Source: Chloroflexota bacterium (lineage in GTDB: Bacteria > Chloroflexota > Anaerolineae > Aggregatilineales > Phototrophicaceae). From it: 64,000 nucleotides of DNA. The notes under the pieces are model-generated. The model saw nothing but the letters and a program-made list of their open reading frames with translations. It searched no databases and was not told the origin of the DNA. Positions 19,641 through 29,250 of this stretch are shown piece by piece (position 1 is the first letter of the stretch; the number at the start of each line of letters is the position of its first letter). Position numbers and translations under genes: made by a program. The stretch covers positions 1 to 64,000 of the forward strand of contig JACAES010000083.1 in the NCBI GenBank assembly GCA_013388735.1. Reading direction: 5' to 3'.

Positions 19641-21491
19641 ATGGGCTTCTTTGGCGGGCTGGAACAGGAATCCTACGACCGGCAGTATGGCGATACCTAT
19701 CTGCTCAAACGCATCGCCCGTTATTTTGCCGGATACCGCCGGCAGCTGCTGGTGATCGCCGGCACGCTGCTGGGGCTGTCGTTCATCGGGGCGCTTTACC
19801 CGGTGGTTATCTCGACGCTGGTAGATGTGCTGGAAGCCGGAGGTGCGCCGGATACGGTGAAGCTGCTGCTGGCCGGACTGTTGGTGATCGCGGTGCTGGA
19901 TTACGGCATCGCCTGGGTGCGCCGCAGTGTGACCAGCCGCGTAATCGGCTATTCGGTGGCGCAGATGCGTAAAGAAGCATTCGCCGCTGCCGTCAACCGC
20001 GACATGGCCTTCTACGACGAACATAAGTCCGGTAAGGTGGTCAGCCGCATCACCAGCGATACACAGGAGTTCGGCCAGGTGCTGGTCATCGCCGGTGACA
20101 TCGCCACCCAGTTCATCGAACTGATCGTGCTGAGTGTGGTGCTGTTCAACCGGGATTGGCGGCTGACGCTGCTGCTGGTGCTGTGGATGCCGGTTTTCCT
20201 GGGGGCGGCGCTTTTCTTCCGCTGGCTGGCGCGCAAGGCCGGGCGACAGGGTTCGCGGGCGATGGCCGCCGTCAACGACAATATTCAGGAAAGTGTATCC
20301 GGCATCGGCGTAGCGAAAAACTTCCGCCGGGAAGCGGCTATCTATGAAGAATTCACGCGCATTAACCTCCAGTCGTACACCATCAACCTGCGGCGCGGCT
20401 TCGTGCTGGCGCTGATCTTCCCGGTGTTAAACGCGCTGGCGGGGGCGGGAACGGCTTCCCTGGTGTACTTCGGCGCTATGGCGGTCGTCGGTGGTTTAAT
20501 TAATGTCGGCTCGTGGTATCTGTTCATCCAGAGCATAGATCGTTTCTGGTTTCCGTTTATCAGCCTGGCGGGCTTCTGGAGCCAGATTCAGCAGGGTTTG
20601 AGCGCGGCGGAGCGGATTTTCGCGCTGATTGACGCTGAAAACACCGTCCGGCAGGTGGACAGCCAGCCGGTGCATACCCTGCGCGGGCATATCGAGTTTG
20701 ACGGCGTGACGTTTGAATACAAACCCGGCTTCCCGGTGCTGGAACATTTTGATCTGACCATCGAGCCGGGGCAGAGCGTGGCCTTCGTAGGGCATACGGG
20801 CGCGGGTAAAAGCACCATCGCCAAGCTGATCGCCCGTTTTTACGAGTTCCAGGGCGGGCAGATTCGTATTGATGGGCGCGACATCCGCACTTTTGATCTG
20901 GCTTCATATCGAAGGCACCTGGGCATCGTGCCGCAGCAGCCGTTTTTGTTCAGCGGCACGATTGCGGATAACATCCGCTACGAAAAGCCGGAAGCCCTCG
21001 ATGCCGAAATTGAGGAACTGGCTTACAGCATCGGCGGGGGGGAGTGGCTGGAAACGCTGCCGAACGGTTTGCAGACCGATGTCGGCGAACGCGGCGCGCA
21101 TCTGAGCATGGGCCAGCGCCAGTTGGTGAGCCTGCTGCGCGTGCTGCTTCAGCGCCCGGCCATCTTCGTGCTGGACGAGGCGACCGCCAGTATTGACCCC
21201 TTCACCGAGACGCAGATTCAGGAAGCGCTGGAGCTGATCCTCAAGCAGTCCACCTCTATTCTGATCGCGCATCGTCTAAGCACTGTACGCAGCGCCGACC
21301 GCATCATCGTGCTGCGCGAGGGGCATATCATCGAGCAGGGCAACCATGCCGCGCTGATGGGGCAGGGCGGCCACTATGCCGAACTGTACAATACTTACTT
21401 CCGCCACCAGTCCTTGAGCTATATCGAAAATGCCCGGCGTTTTTTCGATACCCAGGAGATGCAGCGGCTCGGCTCGGTGTCCCCGCATTAA
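19641..21491 (+). CDS. ABC exporter half-transporter (likely heterodimer partner)
   Basis: Walker A GHTGAGKST, LSMGQRQLVSLLRVLL, Walker B IFVLDEATASID. Confidence 0.95.
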   Translation: MGFFGGLEQESYDRQYGDTYLLKRIARYFAGYRRQLLVIAGTLLGLSFIGALYPVVISTLVDVLEAGGAPDTVKLLLAGLLVIAVLDYGIAWVRRSVTSRVIGYSVAQMRKEAFAAAVNRDMAFYDEHKSGKVVSRITSDTQEFGQVLVIAGDIATQFIELIVLSVVLFNRDWRLTLLLVLWMPVFLGAALFFRWLARKAGRQGSRAMAAVNDNIQESVSGIGVAKNFRREAAIYEEFTRINLQSYTINLRRGFVLALIFPVLNALAGAGTASLVYFGAMAVVGGLINVGSWYLFIQSIDRFWFPFISLAGFWSQIQQGLSAAERIFALIDAENTVRQVDSQPVHTLRGHIEFDGVTFEYKPGFPVLEHFDLTIEPGQSVAFVGHTGAGKSTIAKLIARFYEFQGGQIRIDGRDIRTFDLASYRRHLGIVPQQPFLFSGTIADNIRYEKPEALDAEIEELAYSIGGGEWLETLPNGLQTDVGERGAHLSMGQRQLVSLLRVLLQRPAIFVLDEATASIDPFTETQIQEALELILKQSTSILIAHRLSTVRSADRIIVLREGHIIEQGNHAALMGQGGHYAELYNTYFRHQSLSYIENARRFFDTQEMQRLGSVSPH

Positions 21492-22255
21492 ACGAGGATG
21501 CTGCCGGAGCGGGCGATCACGATTCGTTTGATCGGGCGCAGGTATTTGAGGACGCGGAAAAACGGGAAGGCGATAAGCTCCTGGTTGGCGCGCCGCTGGG
21601 TCGAAGGGCTGATGAAACCCTGCCGGGCGAGTTCGCTGCCGGCCTGCTCGTAAGCCCGGTAAACCTCAGCAACACGGGGAAAAGCTGTTTGCCCCGGATG
21701 CTCCCGGTCGTAATCCAGCAGCGGCGTGGCGTTACGAACCAGCACGCCGGCCTGCCGCGCGTCCATAAAACGTGCGTAGGTGCGGAAGTAAGCGGTCACA
21801 TTCCGGTACGATTCATCCTCCAGGTTGCTGCACGTCACCAGCGTGACGAACGGTTTGGACGAGATGGCCGGGTTGATATGGTGATGAATCAGGCCGCTGG
21901 CCGTCAGCGACATGTCCCGGATGTTCATGGTCGAGTACAGCCGGTCAAGGAAAGTTTTGAACAGGCCGGACATGTTCATCAGGTAAACCGGTGTGGCGAA
22001 CACCAGCATGTCCGCCTCTGCCATCTTTTCAAAAACCATCGCCGCGTCATCACGTTCATGATACAGACATTGCAGATGCGGCTCTTCATTCTGGCAGTGA
22101 TAGCAGGATAAACAGCGATTGATTTTGAGCTTGCTAAGGGTGACGACTTCGCCGGTCGCCCCGGCGCCTAACGCGCCCGATAGAAGCCGGTCAATCAAAA
22201 AGCGCGTCCAACCTTTATCGCCTCGATGGCTGCCGTTGATGGCGAGAAAATGCAT
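21488..22255 (-). CDS. Flavodoxin/NADPH-dependent FMN reductase family protein
   Basis: INGSHRGDKGWTRFLIDRLL...CLSCYHCQN...ADMLVFATPVYLMNMSGLFKTFLDRL. Confidence 0.88.
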   Translation of the reverse strand: MHFLAINGSHRGDKGWTRFLIDRLLSGALGAGATGEVVTLSKLKINRCLSCYHCQNEEPHLQCLYHERDDAAMVFEKMAEADMLVFATPVYLMNMSGLFKTFLDRLYSTMNIRDMSLTASGLIHHHINPAISSKPFVTLVTCSNLEDESYRNVTAYFRTYARFMDARQAGVLVRNATPLLDYDREHPGQTAFPRVAEVYRAYEQAGSELARQGFISPSTQRRANQELIAFPFFRVLKYLRPIKRIVIARSGSILV

Positions 22256-22366
22256 AAAAAATCCCCCTTTGTGCTGGGCTGTTTTTCTATTCTATACGTT
22301 GTCGGAGAACCGAGGTTGCGCTAATCTCATCGGGTTGATGTTTCATCAATCACAAAAAGGTCGCTT

Positions 22367-24604
22367 TTGATTTTCATCTACCGACATGCTCTGGCTTTAA
22401 TCCTGGCGGCTTATGTGGCGCTGGCGCTGGTATATACCTGGGCGACGCCGCCGTTTGAGGCGTCCGACGAGCTGTGGCACTTCGGTCTGGTTCAGTATAT
22501 CGCGGAGACGGGGCAGCTGCCGGTGCAGGTCGAAGGCGTTGAAACGATATACGAGCAGGAAGGCAGCCAGCCGCCCCTGTATTATCTGCTGGCCGCCGCG
22601 CTGGTGAAACCGCTCGACCGCAGTGACTTCGATGCTGCGCGCCAACCCAATCCCCATGTAATCGCCGGCGTCCCTGGCTATTTGGGCAATAAAAATCTGG
22701 CGCTGCACGACTCGCCGCATCCGCCGCCGGGCGGCACGGCGCTGGCCGTGTACGGGGTGCGGATGTTCAGCATCGCGCTGGGCGGCGTGACGGTGTGGGC
22801 GGTGTACCGATCAACCCAAATACTTGTAGGGGCAGGACATGTTTTACCCGTGCGCCGTCCGATCCCAATTCTTGCCGCCGGACTGACGGCTTTTAACCCG
22901 ATGTTTCTGTTCATCAGCGCGTCGGTGAATAATGACAATCTGGTGACGGCGCTCAACAGCCTGGTCATCTGGCTGATGCTGGTTTCGCTTCGGGATGGTT
23001 TCACCTTCCGGCGCAGCCTGATGCTGGCGATTCTGATCGCGCTGGCTTCCTTGAGCAAACTCAGCGGTCTGGCGCCAATGCCGGTGGTGGCGCTGGCGGC
23101 GCTGTGGATGGCCTACCGGCGGCGCGACTGGCGCGGGCCGGTGACGCTGGGCGCGCTGATGGCCGGCGTCTGGGCTGTTCTGGCCGGATGGTGGTATGTG
23201 CGGAATGTTCAGCTTTACGGCGAACTGTTCGGCACCGGCACGATGGCCGCCGTCGCGGGAATGCGCGACAATCCCTTCACCTTACAGACGCTGATCGAAG
23301 AATTTCAGGGCTTTCGTTTTGGCTATTGGGGGGTATTCGGCGCGTTTAATATCATGACGTTCCGCCCGTTTTATGATGTGATGGACGCGCTGGTGGCGCT
23401 GGCGCTGGTCGGGCTGGCCGTTCATCTGTGGCGCGCGCGCCATGACCATGAGCAGATGGCGCGTTTGCTGCTGCTCGGCCTGATTGTTGTCATCGGCGCG
23501 GCGGCGGTGATCACCTGGACGGCGCAGACTTACGCCTCGCAGGGGCGGCTGCTGTTCCCCTATGTGGCGGCGATCTGCCCCCTGCTGGCGTTGGGGCTGG
23601 CGGAACTCACGACATGGGCGCGGATACACCGCGCGGCGTTTTTACCTGTGGCCGCGACGATTATCCTGGCCGTGTTCGCGCTGATCGTGCCGTTCGCCAG
23701 CATCGCCCCGGTTTATGCCGCGCCCGAACCGCTGGAGCGCCCGCCGGACTCGGCGCGGCCTGTGTACGCGCGTTTTGGCGAAGTGGCGCTCATCGGCTAC
23801 GAAACGCCTGACCGCCGCTACGCGCCCGGCGACATGCTGCCGGTGACGCTCTACTGGCAGGTGTTGGGTAAAACCGAACGCGATCTGAGCCTGTACCTGC
23901 ACGCCGTTTTGGCAGACGGCAGCGTGATCGGCAAGGTGGACAGCTACCCAGGCGGTGGTCGGCTGCGGACGACGACCTGGCAGCCGGGCGCAGTTTACGC
24001 CGATGAATACGCGCTTCCGCTGCTGCCCTCGCCTCCTGCCCCTCACGGAGAGGGGGGTGAAACAGCGCGGACTGAAACCGGGCCGATGGCCTCGAAACTG
24101 CGGGTTCAGGTCGGCTGGTGGTTTTATCCGGCAGAAGACCATATCCCGGCGACGACGGCGGACGGCCAGCCGATGGGTGTCGTGATGCTGGACGTTGGGG
24201 GCTTCACGGACGGGGAAAGCGAACCTGCGCCGGAAGGGCTGACTCCTGCCCGGACGGACTTCGGCGGGAAAATCCGGTTGCTGGGCTGGCGGCGGGACGA
24301 AACGCGGCTGACGCTGTACTGGGAAACCCTCGCGCCGCCGGGGGCGGACTACACCGTTTTCGCGCAGTGGTTGGACACCGCGAACGAAGTGGTCGCCCAG
24401 GGGGACGCGCCGCCGGATTTACCGACGCGCTTCTGGTTGCCGGGCGAACGGTATGTTACGCGGCACACCTTCCCACCCGGCGCAGCGTCGACTGCCGAGG
24501 ATCACCGGCTGGTGATCGGCTGGTACGACCCGAACGGCGGTCAACGGCTGGCCGCCGACACGCCGGACGACGCGCTGCTGCTGGAAACCCTCACCGGTCG
24601 TTAA
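22367..24604 (+). CDS. Polytopic membrane protein (GT39-like/DUF2142-like) with two C-terminal beta-sandwich-like modules
   Basis: FEASDELWHFGLVQYIAETGQLPVQ; multiple TM segments; C-terminus YAPGDMLPVTLYWQVLGKTERDLSLYLHAVLADG... and LTLYWETLAPPGADYTVFAQWLD...; TTG start. Confidence 0.7.
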   Translation: MIFIYRHALALILAAYVALALVYTWATPPFEASDELWHFGLVQYIAETGQLPVQVEGVETIYEQEGSQPPLYYLLAAALVKPLDRSDFDAARQPNPHVIAGVPGYLGNKNLALHDSPHPPPGGTALAVYGVRMFSIALGGVTVWAVYRSTQILVGAGHVLPVRRPIPILAAGLTAFNPMFLFISASVNNDNLVTALNSLVIWLMLVSLRDGFTFRRSLMLAILIALASLSKLSGLAPMPVVALAALWMAYRRRDWRGPVTLGALMAGVWAVLAGWWYVRNVQLYGELFGTGTMAAVAGMRDNPFTLQTLIEEFQGFRFGYWGVFGAFNIMTFRPFYDVMDALVALALVGLAVHLWRARHDHEQMARLLLLGLIVVIGAAAVITWTAQTYASQGRLLFPYVAAICPLLALGLAELTTWARIHRAAFLPVAATIILAVFALIVPFASIAPVYAAPEPLERPPDSARPVYARFGEVALIGYETPDRRYAPGDMLPVTLYWQVLGKTERDLSLYLHAVLADGSVIGKVDSYPGGGRLRTTTWQPGAVYADEYALPLLPSPPAPHGEGGETARTETGPMASKLRVQVGWWFYPAEDHIPATTADGQPMGVVMLDVGGFTDGESEPAPEGLTPARTDFGGKIRLLGWRRDETRLTLYWETLAPPGADYTVFAQWLDTANEVVAQGDAPPDLPTRFWLPGERYVTRHTFPPGAASTAEDHRLVIGWYDPNGGQRLAADTPDDALLLETLTGR

Positions 24605-26504
24605 GCGGAATATCGGCCCACGTCCCGACCGCGTTTCCATTTTCGTCCAATATGCTGGCATTGATGAAGCTGCCATTTTTCAGTGTATACAGGCCGACGC
24701 GCAGGGTGGCCGTTTCCGGCGGCAAGCGGATGTCCGCCCAGGTGAGAAGCCGGTCGCCCGCGCACCAGAAGCGCCCCGGCCACAGGCTGTTATCGCGCTG
24801 GCCGATCTTTTGCCCGTTTGCGTCCAGAAAGTGGCCGAAGTAATGATAATCGGCCTCAACCGGCCCCGGCAGCCGCCATTCCAGAATCATTCGTCCGGGT
24901 TGAAGATGATAACCGGTGAGCCGGATGCCGCTCTCGAAGCGCACGGCTTCGACCGCCGCCAGCGCCGGGCCGTTCCATTCTGGCGCGGTCTCGAAGGCCA
25001 TCACGCGGTAGCTACCTTCGCCGGGGCGAAGCGGGAAAATCAGCGCAGCGTCCGTTTGGTAAAGGCCGCCAATAGGGTTATCCGGCGCGCTGGGGGCGAC
25101 CAGTACGGCGAACGCGCCCGCCGGGAAAACCGCCGCGCCGTCCCCGGCCAGCGCGCGCACGCAGCGTGCCGTGTCGCGCAGCATAACCGGCCAGATGGCC
25201 GGCTCCTGATCGTAGAGGATTTCAAAACCGTCGCTGAAAACCAGCACATCGTCGTGCTGCGCCAGCGCCGCGCGCGCATCCAGCAGGTAGTGCATAGGCG
25301 GGCCGAAGCCTTCCGGCGTGGCGGTTGAATCCAGGTAACGCAGCAGGCCGCGCCACCACAAACCCTGCGTCAGCAGTACCGCGCTGAACCCTGCCAGCAG
25401 CGCCGTCCGGCTGTAGGGTTTGCCCGGCGCGGCGTTTACCAGCCAGGCCAGGCCGACCGCCGCCAGCAAACACAGGGCCGGGATGCTGGCGACGAAATAA
25501 TGCGGGTAAACGCGCGTCCAGGTGATCGAAAAAACTGCCACCGGCAGCCCAACCCAGACAATCAGCAGGGGGGCCAGTTGCCGGTGGGGGGGCCGCCAGA
25601 CGGCGGCCAGGCCGACCACGACCGCTGCGCCGATCAGCAGCCACAGCCCCGCCGGGGGCGGAACGCTCGCCAGCAGATCGGCGGGCTGCTGTGGGGCGAC
25701 CCAGGTTTCCAGCGCCAGGCCGGTCGCCAGGCGGGCGTTAAAAACCAGCGCGTCGGGCGTGAGGGTGAGGGCTGCGCCGGAGCGGGCAACGGCATTGGCG
25801 ATGCGGTTCGGGTCCTGTTCCAGCGTGGACGACAGGCCGAGCAGAAACGGCACCAGCGTCATTGTCGCCAGAACGAAACTGAAAAACAGCGCCCGCGCCG
25901 AGAGCGTCTTGCGCCCCATCCACAGGCAGACCAGATACAGCGGCAGCAGCGCCCAGGCCGCGAAGTGAATCTGCACGGCGAACAGCAGAACCGGCAGGCA
26001 GGCAATCTGCGCCCAGCGTTTGTTTTCGCCAAAACCGTACAGTCCCAGGGCGACCGCCAGCAGCAGAAAGGGCGTATGGAAATCCTGCGCCCAGATTTTG
26101 CGGCTGTAGAGGATCGCCCAGGGATTGAGGGCGTAGGCCAGCCCGGCGGCCAGCGCCGCCACGCGGCCAAAGTAGCGGTGCGCGATCCAGCACAGCAGCC
26201 CGACGCCAGTCACGTTCAGCGCGGCGATGAACAGCGTAGCGAACTGGGGACTGGACGAGAGCAGGTAGGGGACGGCCAGCACATAAACGCTGATGGGCGG
26301 GTTCGGCACGCCGACCGAAGACGGTATGCCGGTGAGCGGGAAATCGCCGCCGGCCAGCCAGTCCTGCGCCATCAGCGACAGCATGGCCTCGTCGTGCAAA
26401 AACTCACTGATTCCGGGTTCGCTCAGGCGCATCAGGGCGGCGACCAGCAGCACCAGCGCCAGCAGCAGCCCGTCCCGGCGGGTCATACGGTTTACGGCGC
26501 GCAT
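24591..26504 (-). CDS. GT39/ArnT-like polytopic membrane protein with C-terminal beta-sandwich-like module
   Basis: EPGISEFLHDEAMLSLMAQDWLAGGDFPLTGIPSSVGVPNPPISVYVLAVPYLLS; C-terminus MILEWRLPGPVEADYHYFGHFLDANGQKIGQRD. Confidence 0.75.
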   Translation of the reverse strand: MRAVNRMTRRDGLLLALVLLVAALMRLSEPGISEFLHDEAMLSLMAQDWLAGGDFPLTGIPSSVGVPNPPISVYVLAVPYLLSSSPQFATLFIAALNVTGVGLLCWIAHRYFGRVAALAAGLAYALNPWAILYSRKIWAQDFHTPFLLLAVALGLYGFGENKRWAQIACLPVLLFAVQIHFAAWALLPLYLVCLWMGRKTLSARALFFSFVLATMTLVPFLLGLSSTLEQDPNRIANAVARSGAALTLTPDALVFNARLATGLALETWVAPQQPADLLASVPPPAGLWLLIGAAVVVGLAAVWRPPHRQLAPLLIVWVGLPVAVFSITWTRVYPHYFVASIPALCLLAAVGLAWLVNAAPGKPYSRTALLAGFSAVLLTQGLWWRGLLRYLDSTATPEGFGPPMHYLLDARAALAQHDDVLVFSDGFEILYDQEPAIWPVMLRDTARCVRALAGDGAAVFPAGAFAVLVAPSAPDNPIGGLYQTDAALIFPLRPGEGSYRVMAFETAPEWNGPALAAVEAVRFESGIRLTGYHLQPGRMILEWRLPGPVEADYHYFGHFLDANGQKIGQRDNSLWPGRFWCAGDRLLTWADIRLPPETATLRVGLYTLKNGSFINASILDENGNAVGTWADIPLNDR

Positions 26505-29188
26505 GTGTCCTCGTTCAGCGGCAGGATGACGCGGTTATCCGGCACGGGCTGGCCGTTCTGTGTGATCGTCAGCCGTCGGTCGGGTGTGTACAGGCCGACC
26601 GCAACCGATCGGATGGCCTCGTCCCAGGGCAGGCTGTAGTCGGCCAGCAGATTTTGCCCCGGATGCCACAGTGACGACGGGTAATCCGCGCCCAGCGGCG
26701 GTGTATCGTTCTGGACGATCTGCTGACCATCGGCGTCCAGGCCGTGTACGAAGGTGGTCACGTCCTGCCCCGGCGATTGGCGCACCATCCAGCCGAGCCG
26801 GATATGCAGGCGGTCGCCGTCGCGCGTCACCGCTGCGCAGGCCAGTTCAAGCGTTTCATCGAAGCGGTAGCCCAGCGCCGACGGCAGCGCCTCGCCGCGC
26901 CCCTGGATGCGTATCAACGGTTCGAGTACGATTCGGTCGCTCCCGGCCGGCAGGCGCAGCGGCTCGTTGGTGGCAGCATCAAACATCTGCACGCTGATGC
27001 GCCCGACGTAGGGCGGCGCGTCCTCGAACACCCGCATGACGTGAACATCCGAGGCGAAATGGTCGGGCGTGTAGCCGATGGTATTGCCGCCGCCGGGGAA
27101 AAACGGCTCACTGACCGCCCAGGCCGCCGTCTGCGACAGGTTCACAAGCTGCACTACCGGGCGGTATTCGCGTTCGATTTCATGCAGCGCGCGCCAGTAC
27201 AGCGTCACGGCCAGCAGGTCGCCCGGCGCGGTGGCCGTCTGTTCCAGCGTGTAACCGAGCAGTTCAAAGGTATCGCCAAACGAAACATGCACCGGCGTCT
27301 GCATATAAACCGGGTTATCCGGCGGCGAGCGATGGCGAAACCACAGCGTTTGCGGCGTGATATAAACCGTATTCACCAGCGCGAAAATCACCACCCCGGC
27401 CAGGATGGCGGCGGCGGGGCGCGGCGAGAGCGAAGCGTCTTCAGCGGTGGTTTCCGGGTCTGGTGCGGCGCTTTGTGATTGGCGGCCTGTCACCATCAGC
27501 AGGACGGAAGCGCCCAGGCTCGCCAGCGTGACCAGCGCGCCCAGCGTCTGTGCTGTCGTGCCGGTGTAAGCCAGCCGGATGAGATGTTCGCCTTCCGGCA
27601 CGTTTATGGTGATCTGGCCGAGTTCCGCCTCCGGGTACACTTCGACCGGCCGGCCGTTGAGCGTGGCCGTCCAGCCGGGAAAATAAAACTGCCGGAAGCG
27701 CACCGGGCGCGCGCTGGCGACCGTCACCCGCACCGAGGCCGAGTCCACCTGCTCGACCTGTAAATCAGGCCACTGGCGGATCATGTCCAGGCGGTTGACG
27801 ACGATTCGCAGCGGGTCGGTGATGTATTCCTCCGGCTCGACCGCCGGGTCCCAGCCAGGTTTTTCGCCCCATATGGGGTTAAATTCGTCGTAGCTGGTCG
27901 TCCCCCAGTTGTGTTCAGTTTCTTCCATGCGGATTTCGTCCAGCGCCGACAGGTTTTCCCAGTTGACGAACCGCTGGTTGGGGTACACCAGGGGCAGCGC
28001 GGAAACCAGCGCCAGCGCCAGCGCCGCGCCCAACCCGGCCAGCCGCCGGCACGCCGGCAGCAGCAGCAGGCTTGCGCCCCCGGCCAGGGCGATGAACACC
28101 GCGCCGACGCGCAGCAGCCGCGCCGGGAAGCGCAGTTGGGCCAGGAACGGAATCCGTTCCCACAGCGGCAGCGAAATTTCCAGCAGCATGAGTGTGTTGA
28201 AGGCCAGCGCCAGCGCCAGCAGCGCCGCGATCGTATATCGCCGCCGGCGTATTAGCGCCAGCAGGCCGAGCGCGCCCAGCACGCCGTTGAGCAGGCCAAA
28301 AGTAGTCGGCAGTTCAAAACGCAGGTCGGTTAAGTCCATCGGAATCGGCTGGCTGAATAACTCGCCGGGCTGCAAAAAGTTGCTGATAAGGTAGGGGATG
28401 ACATCCGGCGCGTCGTCAGCCGCTTGGATGTAGCGCAGTTCGGCGGCCATCGGCAGCAGGAAGATGGCCGCCAGTCCCGCGCCTAAAACCAGCCCCCCAA
28501 AAACCGCCCCCAGACGGCGCGGCAGCGTGGCGCGCGTGCGCCGGCCGTACAGCAGGGGCAGTACCAGCGCCGCCGGGGCGATGAACAATCCGGCGACCAG
28601 CGTCACCGGCTGGTGAGTCAGCACCATGCCGGCCAGCGGCAGCCCAACCGCCAGCAGGCTGCGCCGGGTGGGAGACCGCGCTGCTGTGACCAGCCCCCAG
28701 AATACCCAGGGGACGAACGCGGCGGACATCATCTGCGGCAGGCTGCCCTGATGCCAGGTTTCGTACAGGCGCGAAGGCGCGTAAACCCACAGCATGGCCG
28801 CCAGAATCGCGCCGTAGCCAGGCAGGAACCGTCGCGCCAGCGCATACGTGCCGATGCTGCCGAGCATCCAGGCCAACGCGCTGACCAGATTAAACGCCAG
28901 CGGAATCGAGATGCCCAGCAGCCCCAGCAGGCCGCCCAGGTGAAAAACGCCAGGCGGGTAAAAGTTGAAAACTGGGTAGCCGTAACCCAGATGAAACCAG
29001 GGAACCCAGCGCGGCCACAGGTTTCCGGTCTGGAGCAGGGTGGTCATAGCGAAAATGCGGTGAACGTGCAGCGGCGCATCCGCCGATTTAATCACGCCAT
29101 CGCCGAAGGTCGGGATGATGCCGATCAATGGCAGCGCCGCTGCGACCAGATAACCGGGGTCGAGCCGGGAGAAGAAAGCCAGCCGCAT
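26492..29188 (-). CDS. Large polytopic membrane protein (6-pyruvoyl-tetrahydropterin synthase-related membrane family) with C-terminal beta-sandwich-like modules
   Basis: SADAPLHVHRIFAMTTLLQTGNLWPRWVPWFHLGYGYPVFNFYPPGVFHLGGLLGLLG is typical of this membrane family; start taken at MRLAFFSRLD (29188). Confidence 0.7.
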   Translation of the reverse strand: MRLAFFSRLDPGYLVAAALPLIGIIPTFGDGVIKSADAPLHVHRIFAMTTLLQTGNLWPRWVPWFHLGYGYPVFNFYPPGVFHLGGLLGLLGISIPLAFNLVSALAWMLGSIGTYALARRFLPGYGAILAAMLWVYAPSRLYETWHQGSLPQMMSAAFVPWVFWGLVTAARSPTRRSLLAVGLPLAGMVLTHQPVTLVAGLFIAPAALVLPLLYGRRTRATLPRRLGAVFGGLVLGAGLAAIFLLPMAAELRYIQAADDAPDVIPYLISNFLQPGELFSQPIPMDLTDLRFELPTTFGLLNGVLGALGLLALIRRRRYTIAALLALALAFNTLMLLEISLPLWERIPFLAQLRFPARLLRVGAVFIALAGGASLLLLPACRRLAGLGAALALALVSALPLVYPNQRFVNWENLSALDEIRMEETEHNWGTTSYDEFNPIWGEKPGWDPAVEPEEYITDPLRIVVNRLDMIRQWPDLQVEQVDSASVRVTVASARPVRFRQFYFPGWTATLNGRPVEVYPEAELGQITINVPEGEHLIRLAYTGTTAQTLGALVTLASLGASVLLMVTGRQSQSAAPDPETTAEDASLSPRPAAAILAGVVIFALVNTVYITPQTLWFRHRSPPDNPVYMQTPVHVSFGDTFELLGYTLEQTATAPGDLLAVTLYWRALHEIEREYRPVVQLVNLSQTAAWAVSEPFFPGGGNTIGYTPDHFASDVHVMRVFEDAPPYVGRISVQMFDAATNEPLRLPAGSDRIVLEPLIRIQGRGEALPSALGYRFDETLELACAAVTRDGDRLHIRLGWMVRQSPGQDVTTFVHGLDADGQQIVQNDTPPLGADYPSSLWHPGQNLLADYSLPWDEAIRSVAVGLYTPDRRLTITQNGQPVPDNRVILPLNEDTCAP

Positions 29189-29250
29189 GGTTCGGGATGG
29201 GTGAGGGGCGGGATGGTTTACCGCCCCTGATGAGTCCCCGGCGAAGTCGG

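Noticed and set aside
17859-21491. Tandem ABC half-transporters as a novel export system
   Set aside because: Ordinary heterodimeric multidrug-type exporter arrangement with intact motifs; nothing in the sequence indicates a special substrate.
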